DNA from: Tetrastigma voinierianum
Taxonomy: Eukaryota > Streptophyta > Magnoliopsida > Vitales > Vitaceae
Reading direction: 5' to 3'
Assembly: GCA_016808115.1 (NCBI GenBank)
Contig: JAEQBH010000287.1
Coordinates: forward strand, 1,054,001 to 1,118,000
DNA: 64,000 bases
Positions 12,991 to 26,187 of the stretch are shown in pieces; the first letter of the stretch is position 1; each line of letters starts with the position of its first letter. The notes beneath the pieces are model-generated. The model made no database searches and was not told the DNA's origin. It saw only the letters and a program-made list of their open reading frames with translations. The position numbers and the translations under genes were made by a program.

Positions 12991-14364
12991 ATCCACCACC
13001 ACCACGAGATTGAGGTGGTCACACTCCTGTCTCTAAACTTTCCTGCCCCTATGACATGTCTACATTTTGACTGGGAGGAAAAGTTAGAGTTAGGAGTGTT
13101 TTCTTTTATGTTTTTTTTGTATAGTTTTCAGCTTTATCAACTGCCTACTAATTTTGTATAGGATTCATGTATTAGCTAATAGTAGGCAGTGATACTTTTG
13201 TATGTTCAGCTATATTAAGCATGTACTAGCCATTTTGGTTATATCAAAATGTTTTACAGTGTTATTTACAAATTACTATGAATTTTTGGTAACCACTTTG
13301 TAGCTCCATTTTGTAGTATCTACTTTTCTTCAATTTGACAATTGAATTTGCTTTTAATTGAACAATCAACTGCCTTTAATTGGAGAATTGAAACCCTGTT
13401 GTTACCTTAATGTTAGAACAATCCCATGCATGATTCAGTTTTTGGTGAATTGAAGTTCCAGATGCTCAACCTGAACATTCCCCCTTTAGCTAATTCACAC
13501 ACTGCACACCAGATTGTTCCAATAGGCTGTGAAATTATGTACCTCCTTTCACTTTGCAAAGCCGGCCTTAGGCATGTTGACGACCCATAATAGGTTTGTG
13601 TTACCCATATTTGAAGACCAATGTAGTCTTCCAAAAAGGAAAAGAAAAAGAAAAAAGAAAAAGAAAAGAAGAAAAGAAAAGAAAAGGAAGTCGACGCCGC
13701 TTTGAAACCTCGAGCACGGTCCGAGGGGTATATGGCGAAAGTTTTTAAAGCCCGATGCCCTAAACCTTAAGTGGTTGGGAGTCATCGATGAAGTGTTCGC
13801 AGCATGGGTGGATAGGTGGAGTTTAGATGTGGTTTAGGTGCTGATTCTCGAAGTCATTCCAAGTCCGCGAAGCCTCGAGAGTTTGTGGTCAAGTGATCCT
13901 TTAGCTTGATGCCCTAAACTCCACTGGGTTTGGAGTCATCGTGGACCCTTCGCTACACGACTTTGTGAAGTCGGAAGTTTTAAGCATTGCACCTCAATTT
14001 AGTCAGCAAAGAAATAAGTGTGTAGCTATTCCTATTTAGGTTGTCTCGCCAGCCTAAGGGCATGCCAAGAGCTAGGTCGGGGGAGTGGAATAACTTTGCA
14101 ATTTATTGGCCCGACCGTTACATTAGGAACCATTAGACTTTTGGTGGAAATTCAGGTTGAGAACCATGGATCCCCGATGTTGACTTGTAACTTGATCTTA
14201 TATGGTTCTAGTTTTCCGTGGCTCTGTCAACAAGGTATCAATTATTCATTTTTAAAGGTAATACCTATTTATACATACCCTTTTTGAACCATAAACTTTT
14301 TGAGAAAGCACTGCATGCATGTCCTTATTGATTTTGCATTGCTAAGGGACTAGCAACGAGCCGG
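12991..14364 (+). other. Element A 3' untranslated region
   Basis: A non-coding tail of about 1.4 kb includes a purine tract (13636-13690, AAAGAAAAG repeats) and a segment with GGACTAGCAACG just before the LTR. It is colinear with 38850-40017 in B, and with 57900-59110 in E from the purine tract on. A 78-codon frame on the opposite strand across the purine tract is an artefact of composition. The polypurine tract, clear in B and E, is damaged here. Confidence 0.65.
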
Positions 14365-15845
14365 TCAGCCCAAAAGTGCTATTTGAGCCTCATTCGAGAT
14401 AGGTTTTAAGTACTATGACTAATCATATCAATTAAGCCAATTGAGGTAACAGTCCACTTAGTATCACTTATGCCATTGCGAGGTTATTTTGGTTATTTTA
14501 CGTGTTTTGCATGCCTTGGCCACTAAGTTCGAGTTCGATATCGAGATATGTGCCGAACCATGAAGATTGAAACATTACCATCAAAATACACTAAGATTCA
14601 AGGAAGAAATGAAGGCAAAGTGATGAAAAGAGTGTGTATGAAGTATGGTGCAAGGAAGCTAAAAACAGTAACCCGGTTTCACCAGATTGCGAAATTTCAT
14701 CACTATAAAATTTTCGCAACATACTTCTAAAACTTCATAACAAAATTGAAAATTCTCGCTTAGTTAGCAATTTCGCTATCTGTTTAAATTCATCGTGCCT
14801 AGCTTAAATTAACCAATTTCAATATCTCTCATATTTTTCAGGCTAGCGAAATTTTCTAGCTACTAAATTCCTCCCGTGATGTTAAATCTACTGCTAATTT
14901 TGTGTATTTGTTCCAAACGACCACGTTTTGCGTATTACCAATTGTCCCTAGACACCCCAATGTTTTTGCATTCTGTATTTTCACACTTTGCGGACTATAT
15001 AAACCCTCATAATTTTGTAACTCCAAAGAAACTTTTGATTTCAAGAAGAATTCCCATACCTTTCATTTCCAGTTTGCTTTTCTCTCTCCTCTTTCTTTCT
15101 AGTCTGAACACCCCTGAGAATACAACTCAAGGGATGCTTGGCCAAGCCTTATGTACTTGAAGTTATAAGGTGGCTAGCTTGGTTTTCAAAGGGCCAGGTG
15201 TGGTCCCTCATGTTTTTAAAATGCCACAAAAATTGATGGCGGCCCCAACTTTTCAAACTGGTGCTTAATGCCATTTAATGTCATTACTTTGGCCAATACT
15301 TGCTATGCTTTAGTGTACAAGGCATACTTATTGTTGGGATGTAATCGATATTCTTTAGATGTGGCCTTTAATGAGCCACCGAAATGAGGTCGAAAAGTTA
15401 GGGTTTTAAACCTGCAGCAAGGGGCCGAATGCATGTTACCTCAGGTTTCGACTCAAATAAGAGGGTTCTAGGTTGAAGTATAGTTAAACAAAGATCCCGC
15501 TTATGGCTTTGACTATATGTCACTTGCCATAGCACGAGGATATGACCCGAGGACACTTGTTAGCCCCATGTTATCAAGCTAGTGGTCAAAACTTCAAGGT
15601 TACTATTTTACACTTTAATTTAACCATTTCACATCAAGAACATACAACCTCCCCGCAACAAACTGAAAATCAAACTAAAGCCTCACCAATTTTCAAACAC
15701 TAATGCAATCATCAGGATGAAAATCCATCCTCGTGGTTCGAATTTTAGATCGCTTATGATCGGCAAAGAGCTCGACTACCGCAAGAGGAGGAACACAGAA
15801 CATATTTTGTTTATCCTTCCGCCACCCTACCGCGGGCACGAATCA
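14365..15845 (+). repeat. Element A 3' LTR
   Basis: It aligns with 6427-7860. The first bases are damaged (CAGCCCAAAAGTGC instead of TGATTAGTGCCC), so the start is approximate. The palindrome cluster (14690-14875) has lost several words compared with the 5' copy. The end CACGAATCA abuts the duplication ACCTA. Confidence 0.85.
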
Positions 15846-15850
15846 ACCTA

Positions 15851-17190
15851 CAACCAATCTGGAAGGTCACCTTCTTCGAAAATGTTTAGGATCGCATGAT
15901 GGGGCTAACCAACCCATTCACAATCACGCCAAACACCGCCATATGTAGGAGTGTTACCAAGTCAATCACGACTTCATCCCCAACATTCAACAACACACAA
16001 CCATCGCATCCCCACTTAGCTTCCACGCGCACCCATAGGTGTCTCAACAAACAAAGGACAAGAGAGCTGCGGCAATTCTAAGTCCAAAATGCAAGCAAAG
16101 CAGAGATATAAATGAACGGATGCAACCGAATCAAACAAATGATGTGCCCGCGTTATAACACAAAACCATACCTTTCCACTATCACATTAGGCTCGATCCC
16201 CAGCCGCTACACCAAGACTCGCCTCTGGTAACTTTGGCCGAAGTAGATGCGAGCTTTTCCCTTTCCGAATCTCCCTCTTTGAGGTACGCCCTCCTGACAC
16301 GTGGAGGTTCATCGTCAACCGCCCCCGAGGAGGCCGGGTGTTTCGTCATATAACTTAGGGCACCACCTCCTCAAGTGTCCTGTTGCACCACACTCATAAC
16401 ACGTACGGGGCCCCATATCCCAAATTATGCCCCCACTGGCTTGTCCCTGTTGCATGGGAAACTGCCGTGGACCATTCATCTTTAGGCGCTTAGCCCTCTT
16501 ATCCTCGACTCCCAAGTCACCAAACCCGGAATTTTGTTTCTTTCCTTCGCATTCCTGCCGCCTCCTCTCAATAATCGTGGCTCGCGGCTACCACCTCATC
16601 GTAGTGCGGCGGCATGAAAGGAGCTCACTGAGTCTCGAATGTTCAGCCTCTCAAACCTCCCAAACTGCCGCCTTCTCATCCGCCGCTTTGCCACCACATG
16701 CTGTGCATAGCCCGACAACAGAGTAAACTGGGAGGCATACTCGGCTACCGTCATAGCCCCCTGCTGCAGGTGCACAAACTCTGATCTCTTCTATCTCCTC
16801 ATGGCCTCAGGAAAGTACTTGGCCAAGAGTAACTCCTTGAACTGAGTCCACCCCATGTGTGGCACATCATGGGTGTTCTTAACCATATCCCATCAACTGT
16901 CAGCCTCGTCCCTCAACATAAAGGACGCTAGCGAAACTCTCCGCTCCTTAGGGACTTCCAAGACATCCAGAATCTTCTTCACTTCCTTTAGCCAATGCTC
17001 AGCCTCAAGGAAATTGACACCACCCCGAAACACTGGGGGAATAAGTGCCTTGGAAATTCCTGGACAACCGCACGCCCATCTTTCTCCAGATGACCGAGGT
17101 AACGCCACGCTCTTCCAAACCCATCTTGAACTGGTGAAGAGGATCTCATGTGCTGTTCGACCTCACGTCCACTCTTCTTCCTCATTCATT
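15851..17190 (-). pseudogene. Element T gag with zinc knuckle, and start of protease
   Basis: The frame at 16893-17108 reads FRGGVNFLEAEHWLKEVKKI followed by LASFMLRDEADS, the Gag capsid of Tekay-like chromoviruses. At 16315-16515 CYECGATGHLRRWCP is a CX2CX4HX4C zinc knuckle for RNA binding. The 460 bp to the left should hold the protease, but I could not identify its active site. The segment ends where A was inserted. There are several frameshifts. Confidence 0.85.
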
Positions 17191-17663
17191 GTCTATATAT
17201 AAGAAAATAGACACCCACACAATATGTCGTGTACAAGAACCATTAATAACTCGAGGATTCTCAACATCAATTCATTATAGCTATGCAATCTTTTTACCGC
17301 TTATCGTATTACAATCAGCTTTACCCGATTCATAACAATTGCAATATGGTATAAGAATCATATTAATTAGCTAATACTATGGAAAATCCATAGGCTAGCA
17401 TTATAATATCTAAACTCATTATATCATGCTTGCAATCACACCATGTTATCACATAATCTCAGGTAAACATGTTATCATAAAATACCCTTCACTAGATGTC
17501 ACTGCTAGGAAGCCTTATGCCATGCCATGTATGAAAATCATATCATCACCCAAAAGCACAATCCTAGCATTAAAAACCAAAGCTCTCATTATCATAGCTT
17601 AAAGTGTGCCTAGGAATCCTATGTGTACCTATTGAATTTTCCTTTAATCTCCCAAGGATTTAT
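17191..17663 (-). other. Element T 5' leader
   Basis: An AT-rich stretch of about 470 bp lies between primer site and gag on the minus strand. No gene is seen. Confidence 0.55.
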
Positions 17664-17681
17664 CCCTTAGCTCTGATACCA
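17664..17681 (-). other. Element T primer-binding site (initiator Met tRNA)
   Basis: On the minus strand this reads TGGTATCAGAGCTAAGGG. The first twelve bases are the standard plant initiator-Met primer site. It lies 3 bp from the end of the 5' LTR. Confidence 0.93.
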
Positions 17682-17684
17682 ACT

Positions 17685-20253
17685 TGTCACACCCCGAATT
17701 CCACCGGTGTGATTATACTATTTTACCACTTGATGCTTCACAATCTCAGTCTAAACTCCACTTGAGTAATCACTTGAAACGTAAATAAAACACTACCCAG
17801 TCTCCAAACATATGACACATATCGGTACAGAGTTAATCTCCAATGTACCCAAAAACTATACACTTACACTTGATCAAAATAACATTTACACAAAGCTCCA
17901 AAACCAAGGGCTACACAAGCCAAATATACAATGATCCACAAAAGATACCAACCGGTCCAAATATGCAAAGGTGAATATCCACATAACACTAAATATTCAT
18001 CAAAATGTGCCTCAACCACCAACAAGCTAAGGTCGCATACAAACTTCCCATCCTCAAAAACCCCAAGTCCAACTCATGTCACAAATGCGGTCTCAGACCA
18101 GATCTAAGGTGGAGGGAAGAATGGGCGAGTTCGACAACTCGAGAGTGAATCCCATAACAAGCCATGCTCATAAAACATTTCAATTTATACATAATTCAAA
18201 ATATCTCAAACATGAGCATTTTACAAATAATAGGTTGATGATGCGAAACACATGAATGGTCACTACCCATCTCAAATCCTCACTGGATCTGGGCCACCCG
18301 TGGACTAGCCTGATCATCCCAGAACAATGACAAATTGTCGGGACATACCACCCAGTGGATATGCCCACATCCCGACATTCGTGGACCTTCTAGGACTACA
18401 ACCTGTGACTAGTCATCGGTCCGTAGCTTGTCCACTACATCAATCCGACTCTCACACAAATCTCATACCCATGTCATGCTTGTACCACTTCACAAAGTAT
18501 TCAACCACATGGATATTTAAAACATCATGTACTGCTTAATTCAAAGATTTCCATATATATAAAAAATATATTTATATATCACTAGAAAATCACATACCAA
18601 AGCACTAATGGTACAAATTCAACATCAAACCACAAGACAAGTTGTGAGAAGGTTATAAGATCCCCTACCTCCTTGATTCAGCAAATCCAATAAGTCTCCC
18701 CAAGGGAAGTCAAAACCCGAGGCTACTCCAAAGGATTCGCAAATAATGTGCAGCCATGCAGATTCCTTAGCCTCACAACTGTGGTCACATAAAATTACTC
18801 AAGTGGTCTATTACTTATAACCACTGACCACATATATTATTATACCTTCCAATATAAACCTTGATCCCCTGTATGCACTCTCTTACACTTACTAGGATCA
18901 ACATTTAACACCCCTATTAGGTAGCACAAACAAAGACACACAAATGAATTTTCAAATTCTTTCTTTTCACCCTATCTCAAGACCCCTTTTTTTTTTTTTC
19001 TCAACTACAATTTTGACCAGCCATACATGCTTTTTGTCTGTTGTCTTCAATTCAAAGTTCCCCTATCTCTTAGCTTCACAGCCTCTAAATCAGGTCAATG
19101 ACCTCAAAATCAAAAGTTATGGCTTTACACTCACCTCCTCGAGAGTATTTCTAGGGATAGAATCACAGGCCCTCTCTTCACCCCATTGACGAAGAGTAAA
19201 AACAATGAGCCTATAATTTACACACACATCCTTTCTTCATGAAGTTACTCCCTATGTGGCTACTGAGAAGGATTTTGAATCACTCCATTTGGATCAATCT
19301 AACTCAACTATGACCTTAAAACAAGAACTCCGCCTCCAACATGGGATAGAATCTGCATCTCACTTTCAACCTCAAATTCAAGGGTCTTATGGTAGGGTTT
19401 AGTTCTTGGTTGCTTCTAGACATTTGAAGAGCTAGGTCTTGGGCTTCTTCTCCAACTAGAATCATCCAGTTCGGAGTTCTTTAGGCCAACTTATGGCCAA
19501 AACACTGTCATGGATCAAGGAAAGCCGGGATAAAGACCCCCCTCGACACACACACACACACATGCCATCTTCACAAAACCTATTTTTTAAGAATTTAGGG
19601 TTCCACCAAACTCACCTTTCATCAAATCTAGGTTAGATGAAATCCCAACAAAACCTCAGGAATATAACCAAACCAATATAAATACAACAAATGCCTCAAA
19701 GATCATGTTTACATACCTTAGTGAACTTTTTTCCACCAAAAAAACCAAGCTTCTTCAAGCCTTTCTCCTCCTTCTTCTCTAGCTTCTGAACCTTTCTCAC
19801 TTTCTAAATTCCAGAATTTTCCACTTCCTAGTAAGAAGTTGGTCTAGCATCCAAAAACTAAGAGGAATTGGTTTGCTTGGCACATGGCAAGCCTTTCTCA
19901 TGCACTTGCCAGTGTCAAGAGCTCCTACCTTGCATATATGAGGTGTCATACCATGATGCCATAGCTCACAAGCATGACTTTCACTTACCCTCCACTGCCA
20001 ACGTTTTTCAAAGTGGTCCTTCAAGACATACTTAATTACAAATCCTAACAAAACCACTAGTTCACTCCACTGCATAATCGACCCACATGCCATAAAAAAT
20101 GGAATCTAACACACTTCGTTAATCCCCAATTAAACCAACAATTAAGATTGCTAATCTTAATCACAATATAAACATCATAGGGCATAAGTTGCATTTGCTC
20201 CCAAAATCTTACCCGAATATAACAAACATATATTAACATACACTACTGTTACA
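17685..20253 (-). repeat. Element T 5' LTR
   Basis: It aligns with 777-3372 over its whole length (2569 against 2596 bp) with many small indels. The ends are TGTCACACCCC and TGTTACA on the plus strand. It is followed by the CGATG duplication. Confidence 0.9.
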
Positions 20254-21191
20254 CGATGGCACGAATGACAATTCACTGATGTCAAGCATCTACCACTAAG
20301 AATACATCAACCCTAAAAGCTTGCTGGCATTGACTAATGAAAGTACATCAACCAGCTTTTAAACCTAGTTTTGAAAGTTTGAAACATAAATACGCCAGCA
20401 CTTCAAGGGAAAACATGCAGGAAAACCCCGCAAACCTTATCAACCTACCTAGCAACCCCTCCTTCGTTTGGGAGGCTTTACTAAACATCCTTTGAGTTGT
20501 CATCCTCAAAGGGTGTGTTTGGTTGCCTAGAAAGTGAGAAAGAGGAGAGAGAAGAGAGCAAATGAGGGTCGAAAATAGGGGCCCGTAATGGAAATGCCTT
20601 TAATGAAAAGTTAGGTTACACAAATTGTTCATAAATTGGTTTATATAGCCTTACAAATGTGAATACCAATCTATCCAAACTGTATCAATTACGTTGAGGG
20701 TAGAGATGGAAAAACAAAAACTAGGTCATTTATAGTACAATGAAAATGGGAATAGAGAATTTCACACAGTGAACTTTCTAAGTAGCGAATTTCACTACAA
20801 TAGCAAAAATTCATGATAGAAGCGAATTTTCTATGTAGCTTAAATTGTTATACATAGCGGTACCATATTGTAGCGAAATTTCGCTACTATAGAAAAATTT
20901 CCCAACTTGCCCCTGCTTGCTCCTGCTTCAATTTCTTTATTCCTGGCTTAATGCAATCGAAGAAAAATCATACAAACTCGACGTAAATCAGCTCAACTTC
21001 GATATGCCTAGCTTGATATGATAGAATAGGCTTCAAACCCCGCAAAACACCACAAATAGCCTCAAATGTCAATCATTATACCAAAGGGACCTACACGTGT
21101 CAATAATCGGTTAATTAATATGATTAGTACAATAAAAGTACTTAGAACCTATCTTAAATAGGGTTCAAAATAGCACTTTAGGTACTAATCA
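20254..21191 (-). repeat. Element C 3' LTR, right part (U3 side)
   Basis: It resumes the C LTR after T: 20259-20510 matches 46980-47235. It contains the palindrome cluster (20758-20900), a minus-strand TATA box (TTATATAG, 20640-20648), and ends in TACTAATCA at 21191. Confidence 0.88.
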
Positions 21192-21203
21192 CACCCCCAA
21201 CCG
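21192..21203 (-). other. Element C polypurine tract
   Basis: On the minus strand this reads GGTTGGGGGTG directly before the LTR start. The same tract precedes the 3' LTRs of B (40007-40015) and E (59096-59108). Confidence 0.85.
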
Positions 21204-24200
21204 ATTACTGCTAGTCCCAGAACAATTCCGTAAGTAATCACAGTAGAGAACAAAACATGGAGGTCAACAAGGCTCAGATAAGTAATGTATAGCTTGGCGT
21301 ATGAGAATCAGAAAAACCTAAACTAATAACCATCTCGGAAGAATGAAAACATTTCTTGTACGGGGGTCCCGCAACCTTATCTAAGGGAGTAAACGACACC
21401 AGAAGGGTTTTCCATCTGACTGCGCTACGCAGGCCGAGCTAAAATCAACAAAATTTATATACACCTAAAAGTTTCCTACCATCGCCAGAAATGCTTCACC
21501 GCAAAGATAAATGTTCAGTATCTAACACCCGGGATGGGTTTTCATCCTAAAATGGTTTGCATCAAGGCATGAAGGTAAGGCTTTCTATTTGGACTCTTTG
21601 AATTGTGTTTCAAAATGCTGGGAATGGTTTAGAACCGAGGGACTGTAAAAAACCGGGAAGTAAAGGTGAAAGTTAATTTTGAAGATTTAGGTCACTAATC
21701 CTGGTGTTGGGCAAACAAGTGTCCTCGAAGTATCCTCGCTATGACATGCAACCTATAGTCCATGCATAACCGGATCTATATTTAACTACAAACCTCACCC
21801 ATGAAGCAACCCTATTTGTCAATACAGGTGCGCATGCGCCATGGCCCCTTTTAAAACCCTAACATTAAATTATCATTTTGTAGGCTCGTAAACATTCATC
21901 TAGAAAGAACAACAAGGCATCTCACCCGTAATCGTATCCTAAAGCATGGAGAGTATTGGCCAAAATAATACGCAAATGTTATTTAACCCTAATTTGAAGA
22001 ACCCTAACATAAATATTATCTCGCAGGCCCTAAAGACCATCTAAAGAATCACAAGCACTCTCTCACTGAATATGTACTGATCCTAAAGCATGGAGAGCAT
22101 TGCCAAATCAATAACATTCAATGTTATGCAACCATGTTTTGAGAATATAAGGCCATAAATACACTACCCGTAGCTTTTTTAGTACAAGAGGACAACATGC
22201 ATATGCCCCACCACCAAGCTAAATTCTTCCTTCAAAGAGGAGGCTTAGCCAAGCATCTCTGGAGTTGTCATCCTCGCAGGGAAACCGGCAGCCGAGAAAG
22301 TAAGAGAAAGAGGAAAGAGGAGAGAGAAGAGAGGAAAGCAAAACCTAAATAAAAATACGAGACTTTATTTACAAAATGAAAACTTACAAAATATCTTCTC
22401 CTCCTCCAAATTGTTGCTAAAATTGTTCTTTAGGTTACAAAACAAGAGGGGCTTATATAGTCCACCTCAAGGCATGAAAATACCAAAAAACCTATGAAAT
22501 TGACTAAGTTATGTGGACAATTAAGAATACAATCAAGTTTGGAGGCGGTTTGGCATTAATTACAAAGCATTTAGGCATCAATTTTCGCTAGGTCAAGAAT
22601 CTTCGCTAATTAGCGAAATCAACAAAGTTCAGCTTAAAAACAAGAAATTTCACTAAGGGTAAGTAATTTCGCTTAGTTAATGTAAATTCGCTTAAGCTAG
22701 CGAAATTCTGTGAGAGTTTAAATCAATTATTTTCGCTAAGGAATGTTAGCGAAATTTGAGAGAGTGGTTCAGCAAATTTGGCATTTTCGCTTAGGTTGCA
22801 ATTCGCTAAGGTTGCGAATTTTCGCAATCTTAGCTAAAATTTTGGCAAGCTTAGCGAAAATTCCCGCATTGTTGATCCTTCACGTTTCATCCCGCCTTCA
22901 ATCGCAGATCGAATTTTCTCATTTACTTTAGTTGCTGACTTTAAGCTCAGGTCGATAGCCGTAATTCACCTAACTTACGATTCATCTTTATCAAATCAAC
23001 TCCAAAAGTGTGCAAAAGCCTACAAAAACAACCAAAATACCTCTAAATGGCATAAGTGTTACTAAGAAGACTAGAACACTTCAATTGGCATAAATGACAT
23101 GATTAGCACAAAGCACTCAAAACCTATCTAATATAGGGCTCAAAATAGCACTTTTTGGGCACTAATCAGCATCGTAAGAGGGGGTTTTGTGCTGTTTCAT
23201 CATTGAGACTTAATGTGCTCGGTGTGTGGTTAGCTAACGACGTAAGAGACAGGTTAAACACAACAAGAATTTCACTAGTCATCCACTCAACTTGGCATAG
23301 GACCTTTCTAACGCCGACACATTAGGAAAGGCTTAAGTTCATCAAATTGCAAGGCTAAACATTATGCATATACAAAAGTTAATTAAAATAAAAAAATGTG
23401 GGTGCTAAAATAGAAAACGCAAATACTGCTATAAAGTTTTTAATATATTCAAAAAGTATAGTATTAATATAATAGTCGAACGCTTATACCGAAAGTTAAG
23501 CAAAATAAACTACCGCCACTATCACAATACATACTAACAAAGAGAACCATACAAGACAAGTAGCGCTGATAAGACTAAAACAACACCAAAGATAAAAACA
23601 AAAAACATAAGTATGATAAATTCCACTTCCGACGCTAAATCTCCCCCCCAACCAAAGCATCATCAGGTCCTCACAGGGATCGAAAGCTGTGAGAAGGAAG
23701 CGACTCTTCACTGCAAGCGCGTAGAAGCCTGAGATCGCAGCCGCCGCCGCGCCATGAGCACATCCAAAGAAGCAGATGAAGTCGATAGATGGCAGACCGC
23801 CTATGAGGGAATGGCAGTTCGCTACTCGTGAACCGGTGGGAGACTGAGGTGGCTCAGATATGAAGAGAATAGACCGACTCGTGAGTCACCGCGCCGCTAT
23901 CCGCTTCCGCCAATGCCAGGTCTCTCGAGAAGCCGCTAAAGATGCGTAAGTGGCAAGAAGTGTGCGGACAAAGTAACAACCACAACTCAGAAGTGACAAA
24001 GATGTGCCTGACAGGCCGTGACATGAGGACGGCCAGCCCCTCAGAGGAGCCAAGCAGAGGCGAACCTGAGGGGATGAATTTAACCGAGGTCCGCTCCACC
24101 CCACCATCGGGACAGTCGCTTCATCCCCAACCGACACATTGGGGGTCCCTCAGAGCACAGGGCGAATTCGGTCAAGTAGAGAACAAAAAACATGGGGAGG

Positions 24201-25816
24201 GTCGTGTTAGCTTGTGCGCGTAATGCATAGTCATGATGAGAATCAAGTGAAAACCTAAGCTTAAGCCAACCATCTCGAAAGAATGAAAACTATAGCACGC
24301 TGACTGACCAACAACTCCCTCCTCGAGGCATGAACCAGGCTCTTCTACAAAAAGCTACGGGTTTGTTTGATCAGGTCTCAATCATAAACTACGCAACTGT
24401 ACGCTCTCCCCCTCCCAACCGAGCTAATGCCATAACCTTGTATGTTAACCAACCTAAATAGATCAAGACTTACCCCTTATTGCACACCCTTTTGCGTTTG
24501 TAGGTGCAACGCCGAGGGTCTCGACTCTCACCAAATTCGTGGTAATGTGGATTAATCGACGACTCCCAACCATTGAAGGTTTAGGGCATCAAGCCATGAG
24601 GATCTTTCGACCACAAACTCTATAGGTTTCACCCCGAACTCCGAATGATTTCGAGCCTCCAGCACCTACAACTCGCTAAACTCCGCCCATCCACCCGTGT
24701 AGCGAACACTAGGTTGGTGGCTCCAACCGCCTGGCTTAGCACCAAAGCCAAAGGCAGAGAGGCCCCTCTGACCGTGCTCGGGTTTCAAGGAAAAGCAATG
24801 CGATTCTATTCTTTTCTTTTCTATTCTATTCTTTAATGTGAGACACATTGGCCTTCTTTGCATGGGAGTCCACAACCTATTAAAGGGAGTAAACGACACT
24901 AGGAAAGGGTTTGCATTGTAAGAGGGGGTTTTGTGCTGTTTCTTAGCCTATCATTGAGACCTAACGTGTCGCAAAGAATAAAGGTGGAAGAAACAAAGTT
25001 AAATACAACAAGAATTTGACTAGTCATCCACTAACTCGGGCGTAACCTTCGGAACACCATTAGAAAGGCTTAAGTTCAATACATCAGTAAGGCTAATCAT
25101 TGCCATATACAAAAGTTAATTAAATAAGATAAAAAAAATATAAAAAAATGTAAAAATAAAAATAGAAAAATGCAACACGCTATATAGTTTTTAATATAAC
25201 TAAAAAGGCTACATGTTTATAATAGCTTAACACAATACATAACTAAGAAAATAAACCACGCCTACTATCAAGCACACATACTCAACAAATATCCAAAAAA
25301 GGCTAGTAGGCACTGATAAACTAAACAACACAAGTATAAAACAAAACAAACATAAGTATGATAAATTCCATCGACGCTAACTCTCCCCCAACCAAAGCAT
25401 CACCGTGTCCTTCACGTAGGATCGGAAAGCTAGAGAAGGAAGTGCGACTTCACCGCGCCGGTGGTAGAAGCCGGCGGACAGTTATCAATACGCCAGCAGC
25501 AATATCTAAAGAAGCTGATGAAGCCGATACGCACGGATCACCATGAGTGGTGGGTCAGGCGCCACACAGAATCGAGGGAGTCCATGTAGCCTGATTCAAG
25601 ACAGCTGACTTGCAAGAGTAACCCCGCCACGCCATCCGCTAAAGCAATGTTGTCCGAGAAGCCGCTAAAGATGCGTATGGCAAGAATGTGCGGATCGCAT
25701 CCATAACAAACCTAAGAACCGAAGTGACAGGATGTGCTCGGATGGTCGCCGTTTGAGGATTTACAAATACTGGGAGGAGTCGGGGGAATTCGAGTATGAA
25801 TCGAGGATGAATTTAA
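21204..25816 (-). repeat. Element C 3' untranslated region, tandemly duplicated
   Basis: Two copies of one segment lie in tandem. The first is 21216 to about 24130, carrying solo LTR G inside. The second is 24168 to about 25850. Shared landmarks are GTAGAGAAC (21243 and 24176), GGGAGTAAACGACAC (21387 and 24884), GTAAGAGGGGGTTTTGTGCTG (about 23174 and 24918) and AAAGATGCGTA (23938 and 25667). The first copy lacks about 550 bp found at 24290-24840. The region is non-coding except for the end of the 3' ORF. Confidence 0.75.
21416..23168 (-). mobile_element. Element G: solo Athila-type LTR in element C
   Basis: This is one LTR with no primer site on its left and no polypurine tract on its right. 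It ends TGGGCACTAATCA at 23168. The right flank GCATCGTAAGAGG and the left flank CCAT match the uninterrupted sequence TTTGCATTGTAAGAGG at 24909, which gives a likely GCAT target duplication. It carries a TATA box (22453-22460) and a palindrome cluster (22580-22865). The left end is damaged and approximate. Confidence 0.75.
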
Positions 25817-26187
25817 CTAAGGCTCCCCTCTACCTCCACCACCTGGACAGGCTGCTCCATCCTCAAAGTGTGCGTCCTCCACATAATCATCCATGACATC
25901 CTCCCCGTCGGTGTAAAAGAAGTAGAGTGATGATGATAGATAGGGGTCCGGGCCATGGGATACAATCATAGCACAACTCTGCCGACGCTCAATACATGGT
26001 TCCTCCGGGAACCTAAGGTGCTCTAACACAAGGCATAACAATCTTTGCATCAAAAGGGGAATAGCCTCTACACGAGCCAGCCAGAAGACCTTTCTTCGAA
26101 ATGAAGTAAGGCTAAGCCATGATAAGCTCCTCGCCGATTGAACCAAAACCCTCGTATATCCGACATAAAGAGCCTATAGAATAGCTC
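25817..26187 (-). pseudogene. Element C 3' ORF, C-terminal half
   Basis: The minus-strand frame reads VEAIPLLMQRLLCLVLEHLR then FPEEP, and upstream in other frames LFMSDIRGFWF and ELIMA. This is the conserved core of the same protein as in A and B. It ends in an acidic tail (GEDVMDDYVEDAHFEDGA). It is cut off at about 26187 by the insertion of F and continues at 30201. Confidence 0.75.

Larger units (their letters stand above)
6427..15845 (+). mobile_element. Element A: non-autonomous Athila-type retrotransposon (gag, protease and 3' ORF only)
   Basis: The ends are TGATTAGTGCCC and GCACGAATCA, flanked by the 5-bp duplication ACCTA at 6422-6426 and 15846-15850. It has LTRs of about 1.43 and 1.48 kb, a tRNA-Asp-type primer site, gag, a short protease segment, an AT-rich spacer, a GC-rich 3' ORF and an untranslated tail. 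No RT, RNase H or integrase lies between protease (about 10400) and spacer (10690). The layout is the same as in element B, so the loss predates both copies. It is inserted in the pol of T in the opposite direction. Confidence 0.9.
777..20253 (-). mobile_element. Element T: Tekay/Del-like chromovirus (Ty3/gypsy), complete ends
   Basis: It has two LTRs of about 2.6 kb (777-3372 and 17685-20253) with TG...CA ends, flanked by the 5-bp duplication CGATG at 772-776 and 20254-20258. On the minus strand the order is initiator-Met primer site, gag with a zinc knuckle, protease, RT, RNase H, integrase, chromodomain, and the polypurine tract GTAAGGGGAGGGAA. It is inserted in the 3' LTR of C. Its pol is cut by element A between 6422 and 15850. 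The frames contain many small indels, so the copy is unlikely to be active. Confidence 0.92.

Noticed and set aside
13549..13785. Minus-strand frame with a Phe/Leu run resembling a membrane segment
   Set aside because: It is the complement of the AAAGAAAAG tract in the 3' untranslated region of A.
17664..17681. TGGTATCAGAGC considered as part of a tRNA gene
   Set aside because: It is the primer-binding site next to an LTR; no cloverleaf surrounds it.
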